Assembly (NCBI GenBank): GCA_016710645.1
Contig: JADJVI010000050.1
Coordinates: forward strand, 168,741-232,740
Reading direction: 5' to 3'
Length of the DNA stretch: 64,000 bases
DNA from: Actinomycetales bacterium
GTDB taxonomy: Bacteria > Actinomycetota > Actinomycetes > Actinomycetales > Dermatophilaceae
Position numbers and translations under genes: made by a program. Each line of letters begins with the position of its first letter. Position 1 is the first letter of the stretch. Shown here piece after piece: positions 10,539 through 18,627 of the stretch. Under the pieces are notes generated by a model, which was given only the letters and a program-made list of their open reading frames with translations, searched no databases and had not been told where the DNA came from.

Positions 10539-10589
10539 AGCGGGCGAGGCGCCCCGCCTCGCCCGACACCCGGAAAGGCTGCACCGCAG

Positions 10590-11447
10590 ATGAGCATCTT
10601 CACCCGCAAACCCGACCAGGTGGTGGTCGGCACAGCCCGCCGCCGCACCATGATCTCGACCGACTCCCCGTCAGATCGCGTGATCTACCACCGGTCCGGC
10701 ATCCCGGCCCGCAGCGGTCATCCCACCGATCGGGCTCACCGCGGGGTCGACCAGCCGATGAGCTACGGCTTCTGGCTTCGAGTGGCCGACACCTGGGACG
10801 GCTGGCGCGACGGCCAGCACGCCGCCGATCGCCCGGTGGCTGAACTGGAGTGGACCCAGCGACTGCAAGATCTGCATGACGAGAACGCCCATCGACTTTT
10901 CGCTGCGACCGCCGACGTCAACTACGCCCACGTCGCCGACCTGCAAGCGCTCATCGCGCGCAAGACCCAGCTCGATGCCGAGATCTCCGACGTGACCACC
11001 GAACTCGAGACCGTCCCTGAGCCACGCACTGGCACCGGCGCTGCCGAGGGCCATGTCGACGCGCGCATCGTCGCGCAGCGCCGCCAGGCTGAACACCGCC
11101 GCGCCCAAGAGCCGGTGCGGCAACGCCTTCGCGCCCTCGTCGAGGAGCGGCACGAGGTGGTGACCAGGGCCCTGGACCTGCGTGCCCAGCTCGAAGAGGA
11201 GTTCGCTGTGCTGCTACGCATCGAGGAGCGACACCGCAGCTTCTATCAGCGTCGGCTGCGCACCTATACCCGTCGGCTCGCCCGTGGCCGCAAGGACCAC
11301 TCTGGGCTGCGCCACGAATTGCGCACCCCGGCCTGGACGGGTGCGCCGTGCCCGTGGATCCCGGTAGGCGCCGACACCCTGGTGCGGGTGCCGTCCAGCG
11401 ATCCGGTCACGGTGGCAGGCGAGTCGGACGAGGCCTCCGCGGCCTAG
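10590..11447 (+). CDS. Charged helical (coiled-coil) cytoplasmic protein, unrecognised
   Basis: 285 residues from ATG 10590, with a GGAAAGG site 13 bases upstream. There is no signal peptide and no membrane span. Residues 90-235 are almost continuous Arg/Glu/Leu-rich helix (DLQALIARKTQLDAEISDVT, RLRALVEERHEVVTRALDLR), predicted coiled coil. The N-terminal 60 residues are basic and Pro/Ser-containing, and the end is acidic. It is the single gene of its unit, between TTGGGGGAA box B and a strong hairpin. The gene at 14347-15078 has a similar helical build and its own box, so both may be partner subunits of one machine. Function unknown. Confidence 0.7.
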   Translation: MSIFTRKPDQVVVGTARRRTMISTDSPSDRVIYHRSGIPARSGHPTDRAHRGVDQPMSYGFWLRVADTWDGWRDGQHAADRPVAELEWTQRLQDLHDENAHRLFAATADVNYAHVADLQALIARKTQLDAEISDVTTELETVPEPRTGTGAAEGHVDARIVAQRRQAEHRRAQEPVRQRLRALVEERHEVVTRALDLRAQLEEEFAVLLRIEERHRSFYQRRLRTYTRRLARGRKDHSGLRHELRTPAWTGAPCPWIPVGADTLVRVPSSDPVTVAGESDEASAA

Positions 11448-11482
11448 CACACAGCGCCGGTATGCCGTTGCGCCGGCTTCCC

Positions 11483-11521
11483 GCTCGCCACGGCCCGCCG
11501 ATCCGGTCGGCCGTGGCGAGC
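11483..11521 (+). terminator. Hairpin flanked by inverted decamers
   Basis: GCTCGCCACGGCC (11483-11495) pairs with 11509-11521, a 13-bp perfect stem, 35 bp after the helical gene. GGTATGCCGT (11459-11468) and ACGGCATACC (11522-11531) flank it in inverted orientation and extend the possible base of the structure. Confidence 0.65.
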
Positions 11522-11621
11522 ACGGCATACCTGCACGGCATACCCCACCGGATACCTGGACGGCATACCGGCTCGTCCCGTCCCCAGCCCGGCACGTCCC
11601 CAGCCCCCGTCCCCCTCGCTT

Positions 11622-11639
11622 CCTTTGGGGGAAGCGCTC
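11622..11639 (+). promoter_or_regulatory. TTGGGGGAA box, copy C
   Basis: CCTTTGGGGGAAGCGCTC, ending 49 bp before ATG 11689. It is the same 12-base core and nearly the same distance as copies A and B. Confidence 0.65.
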
Positions 11640-11688
11640 CTGGATACCGGGCCGGTCAGCGGCCCCCCCGAGAAAGAGGCTCGACCAG

Positions 11689-12903
11689 ATGAGTGCCATG
11701 TCAGTCGGCGCACGGATCACGGCCGCGGCGGCCGCGGTCACGTTCGTCGTGTCCGCATGTTCCTCCAGCCCGACCGCTCCCAGCGCGTTGACGACCGGTT
11801 CGGAGGCTCCGTCCACGGTGATCGCGACCGGTGGCGGCAAGATCTGTCTCACCGGGGACGCGGTCGTCTACCTCACGGCCGTCCACCTCAATGCTGTCGC
11901 GGGGATCCCAGTGGGCCCCCTGTGCGCAGCCGACCAGGCTGTCGAGTCCGGCAAACCGGTCGGGGTCATCTCCGTGGAGGGGACACCGCGGGTGCTCATG
12001 CCGGTCGTGAGCCGCAAGCCCCAAGGCAACAACGACATGTCCCGCAAGGCCGACAAGGTGCGGATCGTCACCGAGCTGGCCCGCGCCGCGCAGGGTGCGG
12101 TCCCGTCGAGCGACGGCAACGACCTCACCGCTGCCCTGGCGCTGGCCGTCGACTCGGCCCGCTCGGCTGCGGGGGCCAATGCCACGATCCAGCTCATCGT
12201 CACCGATCCGGGGTTGTCCGACCGCGGTGCCGTCGACCTCACCGCCAAGGGGGCCTTCGTGGCCGAGCCGGAGGACGTGGCCGCCCATGTCAAGAACGCG
12301 GGGCAATGCCCCAAGCTCAGCAACACCTCGGTGGCCTTCATCGGGCTGGGCTATCCCCTCGCACCTCAACCGGAGCTGACCATCGCCGACCGCGATCGGG
12401 TCTCCCGACTCTGGAGTCTGGTGGTGGCGCAATGCCAGGGGCAGGCGACGCTCATCCCCGGAAAGATCTCGGGCGCTGCGCCGACGACAGCTCACCCGGT
12501 CACGCCCGTGGTGCCCAGTGGGTACCCGCCCTTCCAGGAGGCTGGGTCGTTCTCGCTCGTCGGAGACTCCGCGCTGGCCTTCCAAGCGGACGCGACGGCA
12601 TACCTGCATCCCGACCAGGCCAGCGCGTTCCTGGACACCTACGCCCGATACCTCACCAGCCACCCTCGGACGGCCGTGCTCATCTCGGGGCAGACCGCCA
12701 ACTACTCCACCCGTTGGCCGTCGCTCGAGGCGCTGGCCAAGGCTCGCGCCGAGCAGGTCAAGGCCGATCTGGTGGTCCGGGGGGTCTCCGCTACTCGGCT
12801 GACCACGAAAGGCCTGGGCTACCAGGCGAACCCGCCTCAGGTCGACGCGGCGACCGCGGCCCTCAACCGGTCGGTCACCTTCTCGGCATCTCCGCTCCCG
12901 TAA
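11689..12903 (+). CDS. Lipoprotein with OmpA-like C-terminal domain
   Basis: 404 residues. An N-terminal hydrophobic stretch ends in VVSACSS, a plausible lipobox, so it should be an outer-face membrane lipoprotein. Residues about 70-200 have alternating hydrophobic strands with Asp/Ser-rich turns (IQLIVTDPGLSDRGAVDL) reminiscent of a VWA-like fold but without a clear MIDAS. Residues about 300-400 resemble the OmpA/MotB peptidoglycan-binding fold: LISGQTANYSTRWPS, LAKARAEQVKADLVVRGVSA and TTKGLGYQANP. It is followed after 130 bp by the VWA membrane protein, probably one transcript. Inference: anchors a trans-envelope complex to the cell wall. Confidence 0.7.
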   Translation: MSAMSVGARITAAAAAVTFVVSACSSSPTAPSALTTGSEAPSTVIATGGGKICLTGDAVVYLTAVHLNAVAGIPVGPLCAADQAVESGKPVGVISVEGTPRVLMPVVSRKPQGNNDMSRKADKVRIVTELARAAQGAVPSSDGNDLTAALALAVDSARSAAGANATIQLIVTDPGLSDRGAVDLTAKGAFVAEPEDVAAHVKNAGQCPKLSNTSVAFIGLGYPLAPQPELTIADRDRVSRLWSLVVAQCQGQATLIPGKISGAAPTTAHPVTPVVPSGYPPFQEAGSFSLVGDSALAFQADATAYLHPDQASAFLDTYARYLTSHPRTAVLISGQTANYSTRWPSLEALAKARAEQVKADLVVRGVSATRLTTKGLGYQANPPQVDAATAALNRSVTFSASPLP

Positions 12904-12938
12904 CCGCTCTCACGAGCGGCAGTCCAGGGGTATGCCGT

Positions 12939-12978
12939 GCCGGCAGGTATGCCGTGCCGGCACGGCATACCTGCCGGC
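12939..12978. repeat. 40-bp perfect palindrome made of two inverted decamers
   Basis: Positions 12939-12958 are the exact reverse complement of 12959-12978, and each arm contains GGTATGCCGTG. A third copy lies at 12929-12938. It sits between the lipoprotein and VWA genes and can form a 20-bp hairpin, so it may terminate or attenuate the transcript between them. Confidence 0.85.
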
Positions 12979-13030
12979 TTAGACACCGCACCCACGCTCC
13001 CAACCTGACCCATCGATCAAAGGCACGAGC

Positions 13031-13780
13031 ATGTCCCGACTCGGATATCTCCGCGGAGACCGCATCCCCTCCCATGACACCCCCGACACCCGGTCCGTGC
13101 GGTGGGGGCGCATCGTCGCCGTCCTCGGCGCCCTCGCCCTGCTGGGACTGGTCATCTGGCATCGGCTGGCCCCGCCGACGACCCTGTCCGGATACGCGCT
13201 GAGCGGCGACCGCGGTCCCACCTGCCAGCGCATCGTCGTCGCCAACGATGTGTCCGGCTCGATGAGCGAGTTCGCGGAGCCCCGAAGCAATGCCCTGACC
13301 CAGCTGTTGACCTGGTCCCCCTCGAATCTGCGGCCCACCGACGAGATCGGCGTGCTGGATTTCGCCGGGTCGGCCGCATGGGTGCGTACGCCTGCGAGTG
13401 TCACCAACGCCGCAACCGGGACCCCGGTCGACCCCAGGTCCCTCGGTGGTGGGACGAGTCTGGAACCGGTCATCGCGGCCGTGGCCGCACTGCCTGCCTC
13501 CCGTTGTGCGACGAGCCTGTGGTTGCTCTCCGACGCCCAGTATCCGGACTATGCGCCGAGTGTCGACGCTGCCCGGGAGACGTTGGCTGCCGCCGACATC
13601 CACCGAATTCCGCTCCTTGTCCCGTCAGCGGATATCACCGTGGACCCGGCCTGGGAGACCACCTACCCGTATTCGACTCCCATCACCTTCGACGGGCGCA
13701 GCCCCGACCAGACCGCCCTCGCGTACGGCGGCCTCCTCGCCGACCTCACCGGGCAGCGACTGGCGGCTGTGAGCCGATGA
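13031..13780 (+). CDS. Membrane-anchored VWA-domain protein
   Basis: 249 residues, ATG 13031. One N-terminal span (RIVAVLGALALLGLVIW, about residues 27-43) follows a basic cytoplasmic tail. Then comes an extracytoplasmic von Willebrand A domain: VVANDVSGSMSEF supplies the MIDAS DxSxS, DEIGVLDFAG the second strand, GGGTSLEP the MIDAS threonine loop, and SLWLLSDAQYPD the later acidic strand. Such domains bind metal and mediate protein-protein contact. Two cysteines (QRIVV side and SRCATS) could form a disulphide. It lies downstream of the OmpA-like lipoprotein, which suggests the two meet in the envelope. Confidence 0.78.
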   Translation: MSRLGYLRGDRIPSHDTPDTRSVRWGRIVAVLGALALLGLVIWHRLAPPTTLSGYALSGDRGPTCQRIVVANDVSGSMSEFAEPRSNALTQLLTWSPSNLRPTDEIGVLDFAGSAAWVRTPASVTNAATGTPVDPRSLGGGTSLEPVIAAVAALPASRCATSLWLLSDAQYPDYAPSVDAARETLAAADIHRIPLLVPSADITVDPAWETTYPYSTPITFDGRSPDQTALAYGGLLADLTGQRLAAVSR

Positions 13781-13850
13781 CGAGGCTGCGGGCGGTGCGG
13801 GCGGTGCAGGCGCGGGTGGGGTCCCGGCCGGCGTCGCTCGCACGTCACCT

Positions 13851-13868
13851 GGATTGGGGGAAACGCAC
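13851..13868 (+). promoter_or_regulatory. TTGGGGGAA box, copy D
   Basis: GGATTGGGGGAAACGCAC, 74 bp upstream of the GTG start of the zinc-ribbon peptide. Confidence 0.6.
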
Positions 13869-13942
13869 CTGAGCAGAGCCGGAAAACGCCGGCTCGGCTC
13901 CCCGGAAACACCGAGGAGAAACCGTCGAGAAGGAGCACTGCC

Positions 13943-14173
13943 GTGAGAACCCACCGCAACCACCAATGGCCCATCTGCCTGGCCACCGGGAAGCGCCGCT
14001 ACGGCGAGCGCAAGGACGCCAAGCTGGCCCTCAAGTCGGCCGCCTTTCAGCGGTCTTCCGCAGCGGCCCTTGGCGGCACGTGCGTCAACCTCGTCACGCG
14101 CGCCTACCGCTGCACCCACTGCGGCGGCTACCACCTCACCTCGCAGCCCCGGCGCAACCCCAGCGCGGCGTGA
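13943..14173 (+). CDS. Small zinc-ribbon-like protein
   Basis: 76 residues, GTG start with an ideal AAGGAG site seven bases upstream. It is rich in Arg/Lys and has four cysteines; the C-terminal part YRCTHCGGYHLTSQP has a CxxC plus His pair that could bind zinc. The N-terminus has another Cys (WPICLATGKRRYG). Basic charge and zinc knuckle suggest nucleic-acid or protein binding. It has its own TTGGGGGAA box, so it belongs to the motif-tagged cluster. Function unknown. Confidence 0.65.
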   Translation: MRTHRNHQWPICLATGKRRYGERKDAKLALKSAAFQRSSAAALGGTCVNLVTRAYRCTHCGGYHLTSQPRRNPSAA

Positions 14174-14269
14174 CACTGCTCGGGTCCGGGGGCCGCTCGC
14201 TCCCGGACCCAACCGCGGGGTGCCACCGACCCCGGGGATGGCACACACCCGACCGCACCTCCCTCGCCT

Positions 14270-14285
14270 GGATATGGGGGAAATC
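14270..14285 (+). promoter_or_regulatory. TTGGGGGAA box, copy E (weaker match)
   Basis: GGATATGGGGGAAATC, 61 bp before ATG 14347. The GGGGGAA core is intact but the 3' GCGCTC part is not. Confidence 0.5.
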
Positions 14286-14346
14286 CCCCCGCACCGTTCG
14301 ACCGGCTCCAGCCGGCCCATCCTCATCCGGAAGGACTGCACGCACC

Positions 14347-15078
14347 ATGGCAACCAGCCTCAAGCACACCGTCAAGACCTTCTTCCGTCGTCCGGCCGCC
14401 CCCGCTCCGACGGCGTCCACGATCGTGCCGACCCTCGTCGGACAGCCCGCCTTCGGACTCACTGCGCCCGACCTCGGCTTCACGGTTGTCGACGCCGAGG
14501 CGGAGATGGCCTGGGTCGAGCAGACCCTGCTCGCCGCCCCCGGGATGTTCGACGAGGGCACGCCTGATGTCCTCGACGGCAAGCTCGTCGAACGGCACCG
14601 CGAGCGGGTTCACCGCATCACCGAGGAGAGCCGGGTCATCACCCGGCGGATCACGGCATACCTGCGGGACCTGGACCAAGCCGAGACCGAGCTGCGACCG
14701 CATCTGCTCGCCGCCCGCGCGGAATACGCCCAACTGGACGCCGCCCGCCACGCCTGGGACGCCGTGCTCGCAGGCACTGCCGAGTCCTACGAGCACCCTC
14801 AGGCGACCGACGGCACAGCGGCGCTCCCGATGCCGCAGGTCGGTGAGCGGCAGGCCCTCCCCCTGCTGCCCAGCTTCGCCGACGCGCGCGAGTCGACCGT
14901 CAGCGGGGACACCGCGGGCGCTGCGGGCACCGGGTTCGAGCCCGCTGCGGGGGTGGCCGCGGCTGACGTCCCGATGCCCCGGATTGCCCGGATCGCTCCG
15001 CCCACGCCTAGCAAGCCGAGCGAGCTGCACACCGTGACCGCGCCGCGCACCACCGAGCAGCACCAGCGCGCAAGCTGA
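14347..15078 (+). CDS. Helical cytoplasmic protein, unrecognised
   Basis: 243 residues, ATG after GGAAGGA. It has a basic N-terminus (KHTVKTFFRR), a Pro-rich segment, then a continuous charged helix at residues 55-145 (RHRERVHRITEESRVITRRI, LRDLDQAETELRPHLLAARA), and a low-complexity Ala/Pro/Thr tail. There is no membrane segment. The helical core resembles in composition that of 10590-11447, and both carry an upstream TTGGGGGAA box. No domain recognised. Confidence 0.65.
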   Translation: MATSLKHTVKTFFRRPAAPAPTASTIVPTLVGQPAFGLTAPDLGFTVVDAEAEMAWVEQTLLAAPGMFDEGTPDVLDGKLVERHRERVHRITEESRVITRRITAYLRDLDQAETELRPHLLAARAEYAQLDAARHAWDAVLAGTAESYEHPQATDGTAALPMPQVGERQALPLLPSFADARESTVSGDTAGAAGTGFEPAAGVAAADVPMPRIARIAPPTPSKPSELHTVTAPRTTEQHQRAS

Positions 15079-15186
15079 CCGGTATGTCGTCCGTCCACCG
15101 CCAGCCTGGTGAGGTGGGCGGGCGGCGTGCGGTCGAGCCTGTGGACGACACTGGCCCGGCCGGGTGAAGGGTGCCAGGCTGGGGGC

Positions 15187-16047
15187 ATGGACGAGTCGAC
15201 GATCGTCGTCCCCAGCCGGGACGGCATACAGCTGCAGGTGTATCGGTGGGCGCCCAAGGGTGAGCCGCTCGCGGTCGTCCAGGTGCAGCACGGCTTGGGC
15301 GAGCACGCTGGGCGATATCGGCGGTTCGGGGAGGCGCTCACCGCGTCGGGCTACCTCGTGTATGCCGCCGACGGTCGCGGTTCCGGGCGCACTGCGGCGG
15401 GCGATTACGGCAACTGGGGCCCCGACTCGTGGCCCGGCTGGGTCGATGACGTGGCCCAGCTCAACGCGCGGATCCGGGCCGACCACCCGGACCTGCGTCG
15501 CGCGCTGTTCGGCCACTCGATGGGTTCCTTTGCGACGCAACAGTTCCTGGTCGACCACGCCGATGACGTCGACGCGGTGCAGGCCGTGGTGCTGTCCGGC
15601 ACGACCGATGTGGCGGGCTTGGTGCCGTTGCTCGACAGCCCGGTGCCGGCCGACCTCAGCTCGTTCAATGCCGGCTTCGAGCACCGCACGGGGTTCGAGT
15701 GGCTCAGCCGCGACCCGGAGGAGGTCGACGCCTATGTCGAGGACCCCGGGTGTGGGTTCGAGTCCGAGCCGTTCCGCGGCATACCGTCGCTGTTGGCGGC
15801 TGTCGACCCGCAGCGGCTCGCGGCGATCCGGTCCGACCTGCCGATCCTGCTGGTCTCCGGTGACGCCGATCCGCTCGCCGGCGGCGGCGCGGCGGTCGAG
15901 GTGGTCGGGCAGCGTTACCGCGACGCCGGGCTGAGTGACGTGACGGTGCAGCTGTATGCCGGTGCGCGGCACGAGCTGCTCAACGAGACCAACCGCGGCG
16001 AGGTCACCGCCGACATCATCGCCTTCCTCGACCGCACGGTCGGCTGA
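15187..16047 (+). CDS. Alpha/beta hydrolase (monoglyceride lipase/lysophospholipase-like)
   Basis: 286 residues. The nucleophile elbow GHSMGS, the oxyanion motif QHGLGEHAGRY, an aspartate in LVSGDADPL and a late histidine in GARHELLNE form a normal Ser-Asp-His triad in the right order. This matches the serine aminopeptidase S33/Hydrolase_4 family, whose members cleave acylglycerols or lysophospholipids. No signal peptide, so cytoplasmic. It stands alone, 22 bp before the next gene, which may be cotranscribed. Confidence 0.88.
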   Translation: MDESTIVVPSRDGIQLQVYRWAPKGEPLAVVQVQHGLGEHAGRYRRFGEALTASGYLVYAADGRGSGRTAAGDYGNWGPDSWPGWVDDVAQLNARIRADHPDLRRALFGHSMGSFATQQFLVDHADDVDAVQAVVLSGTTDVAGLVPLLDSPVPADLSSFNAGFEHRTGFEWLSRDPEEVDAYVEDPGCGFESEPFRGIPSLLAAVDPQRLAAIRSDLPILLVSGDADPLAGGGAAVEVVGQRYRDAGLSDVTVQLYAGARHELLNETNRGEVTADIIAFLDRTVG

Positions 16048-16068
16048 CGGAATCGGGGCTGACTCCAC

Positions 16069-17694
16069 GTGGGCAAGGTCATCCCGTTTCCGGGGTCGTA
16101 CCCCGGTCCGGATCCCCTCGCGGATTCCCTCGCGGATTCCGGCGCGGACCCCGGCCCCGATCCCGATTACGCCTGGCCGACCCGCCCGAAGTGGGTGTTA
16201 CCGGCTGACGACGCGCCCGTCGACCCCGACGACGACCGCTACTGGGACTCGAGTCGAGTGGTGCAAGGGCCCGACGACTGGATGCGGCTCTACATCGATC
16301 TCGTCGACGCCGCGCCCCGGATCTCCCGCGAAGTCATGGTTCCCAGCGGGATCACCATGGACCTGGTCCACGAGGTCATCGTCGCGGCCATGGGGTGGCA
16401 GGACTACCACCTGCATGCCTTCATCCAAGGCGGAGTCGACGACCCATTGGCGCCGCGGCTGCTCACCGAGGCCGATATCGCCGAGGGCGAGGAGGGACTG
16501 CTGGAGTCGGAGGTCCGGCTCTTCGAAGTGTTGCGCGCCAACGGTGACGAGGTCGGCCACGAATACGACTTCGGCGACGGGTGGCGCCACGTCGTGCGGC
16601 TCATCGCCTGTGGTGACGACGCCGACGCCATCCCGCCAGGCGACCCCGTGTGGGCGGTCGCGGACCGCGACGCCGACCCCGAGGCACGGGTGCGGCTCAT
16701 CGACGGCCACGGCGCCTGCCCACCCGAGGATGTCGGCGGGATCCACTACTACAACCAGGTCGCGGCCTGGCTGCGCGGGGAGCCTGGCGCGACGATCGAC
16801 GAACCCGAGCAGCTGCGGGCGTGGCTGCCAGAGGGTTTCGACCCGGACGTCTTCGACATCAATGCTGCCCAGAATCGGCTGGCGGCGACCCGGGCTGGCG
16901 GGCGACTCGATCTTGTGGCCCTGTCCGATCGAGTCGCCGAGGCCCTCGTGCGGCTCGGATCGGCGCGTGGCGAGTTGGCGAGCCTGCTCGTCGGGGCGGA
17001 GCTGCCACGGCACGGTGAGCGGCACGTCGTCGACACATTGAGCGATGCCGATGTCGCGCGCGCGGCCCGACCGTGGCTCCGGCTTCTCGGCGAAATCCCT
17101 TCCACTGGGCTCAAATTGACCGCTGCGGGATATCTGCCGCCGGCTGTCGTCGCGCGGGTCTACGCCGATTTTGGCTTCGCACCGGACGCCGTCTGGGGCA
17201 AGGCCAACCGCGAGGACAACGTGCCCACGGTGCGCGATTTGCGCGAGGCCGCTGTGGCCATCGGTCTACTCCGCAAGGCCCGGGGGTACTTGCATGTGAC
17301 GGCCGAAGGACGTGCCGGGCAGGCCGATCCGCGTCGCCTCGTCGCGCGAGTGGTCAGCCGGATGCCGTTCGGCTCCCAGGATTATGAGCGCGATGCGGGG
17401 CTGCTCGCGCTGGCGGCCTTGGCGTCGCTCGCCGACTACCCTCCCCACATCGCCGAGGCGTTCTGGCCGAGCCGACTCCACGATGCCTTAGAGCTGTTCG
17501 GGGCGTTCGGGTGGCGGCAGGGCTGGGACCCGGTGCCCGACTGGGTGGTCGGGCGCGGCGCGTACCCCACCCTCGCGGCTCTCACCCGGATGGGCGGATT
17601 TACCTGTGGTCGCTACGGAGAGCCCGGTATGCCGTGCCCGCTCGGTCCCGCTCTCGCCCGCGCCGCCCTCTGCACCCCTCGATCCGCGCGCTAG
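16069..17694 (+). CDS. pRiA4b ORF-3-like domain protein
   Basis: 541 residues from GTG 16069. Residues about 60-265 match the plasmid pRiA4b ORF-3 family: RLYIDLVDAAPRISREVMVP, HEVIVAAMGWQDYHLHAF, YDFGDGWRHVVRL and GACPPEDVGG...YNQVAAWL. The family is widespread but of unknown biochemical role. The remaining 270 residues form a helical C-terminal part that I do not recognise (TAAGYLPPAVVARVYADFG, LHVTAEGR). A proline/aspartate-rich N-terminus carries small imperfect repeats. Confidence 0.8.
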   Translation: MGKVIPFPGSYPGPDPLADSLADSGADPGPDPDYAWPTRPKWVLPADDAPVDPDDDRYWDSSRVVQGPDDWMRLYIDLVDAAPRISREVMVPSGITMDLVHEVIVAAMGWQDYHLHAFIQGGVDDPLAPRLLTEADIAEGEEGLLESEVRLFEVLRANGDEVGHEYDFGDGWRHVVRLIACGDDADAIPPGDPVWAVADRDADPEARVRLIDGHGACPPEDVGGIHYYNQVAAWLRGEPGATIDEPEQLRAWLPEGFDPDVFDINAAQNRLAATRAGGRLDLVALSDRVAEALVRLGSARGELASLLVGAELPRHGERHVVDTLSDADVARAARPWLRLLGEIPSTGLKLTAAGYLPPAVVARVYADFGFAPDAVWGKANREDNVPTVRDLREAAVAIGLLRKARGYLHVTAEGRAGQADPRRLVARVVSRMPFGSQDYERDAGLLALAALASLADYPPHIAEAFWPSRLHDALELFGAFGWRQGWDPVPDWVVGRGAYPTLAALTRMGGFTCGRYGEPGMPCPLGPALARAALCTPRSAR

Positions 17695-17698
17695 GTGC

Positions 17699-17733
17699 TG
17701 TCACGTACTGCAACATCTATTCAGTAGGTGACA
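17699..17733. terminator. Hairpin between convergent genes
   Basis: TGTCACGTACTG (17699-17710) pairs with CAGTAGGTGACA (17722-17733) at 11 of 12 positions across an 11-base loop. It lies 5 bp after one stop and 14 bp before the other, so a bidirectional terminator is the simplest reading. An operator is possible. Confidence 0.5.
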
Positions 17734-17746
17734 GTGAGAGGCCCGG

Positions 17747-18349
17747 CTAGTGCCAGGTGAGGCGGATCGACGTCGGGTCGAGATTGGCGATCACCCGCAC
17801 CTCGCCGAAGTCGGCATCACCGATCCTCGCGGCCTTGACCAGGCGCTCGCAGAAGTGCTCGAAGTCGTCGAACCCGAGCTCGGCCCGAGCCCGCGGTGAA
17901 AGACGGTTGAACCGCACCTGCAGGTCTGTGGAACTGGGGCGTGAATCGGTCGGGCTCAGGGCGAGGGTGAGCGGAATGGTCACGACCCGCTCATGCTGCT
18001 CCAGCGTGACCCCGTCGACGTCGATGACCAGCGGCACGACGGCCGGATAGAGCTCGGCGGGCACATCATCGCCCACGACCTGCTGCAGCGCCCCACCGAC
18101 GATGGCGCCCACCAGCAGCGGGCGTAGCGCAGCGTCGTCGAGGTCGACGCGCCAGCCCTTGGGTCGGATCCGGAAGGACTTCTCGTCCGAGACCACGTCG
18201 ACGACGACGTTCTCGCAGGCATCCTCCAATGCCGACCCGGGTCGGATCCCGAGTGGCCCGAACACGTCTTCCAGCATCCAGGTGCGGCGCAGCCGCTTGG
18301 GGGTGTCGAGGCCGTTGACATAGGTCACGAGGGGCTGGGCTGCGGCCAT
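17747..18349 (-). CDS. Conserved-looking protein of unknown function
   Basis: 200 residues from ATG 18349, with GGAAGG eight bases upstream. Soluble, mixed alpha/beta, no signal peptide. It begins with a segment that could bind a partner (TPKRLRRTWMLEDVFGPLG) and ends in a beta-rich part (FGEVRVIANLDPTSIRLTW). I recognise no motif. It is convergent with the pRiA4b-type gene and divergent from the oxidoreductase. Confidence 0.6.
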   Translation of the reverse strand: MAAAQPLVTYVNGLDTPKRLRRTWMLEDVFGPLGIRPGSALEDACENVVVDVVSDEKSFRIRPKGWRVDLDDAALRPLLVGAIVGGALQQVVGDDVPAELYPAVVPLVIDVDGVTLEQHERVVTIPLTLALSPTDSRPSSTDLQVRFNRLSPRARAELGFDDFEHFCERLVKAARIGDADFGEVRVIANLDPTSIRLTWH

Positions 18350-18627
18350 GAGGATGCCTTCCGATCCGTTCTCTTCTTCGACGCTACCCCTCGGCCCGCG
18401 CTGACCCGGGCGTTCACGGCATACCGCGGGATCTGGACGGCGAACCGTCCGCGGCGGGTCACCCGCGCGTCCCCCTGCCGTTACCTGCGCTCGCGCGGCT
18501 GCGCTTTCGCCGACAAGACGGGTATGCCGTGCGGCCCGGTAAGCTACTCCGATACCCACTTTCCGGTGGCTTTGGCATACCCCGCCAGCCGCCACACACA
18601 ACAGAACAGGAGCGGCTGGATCACACC

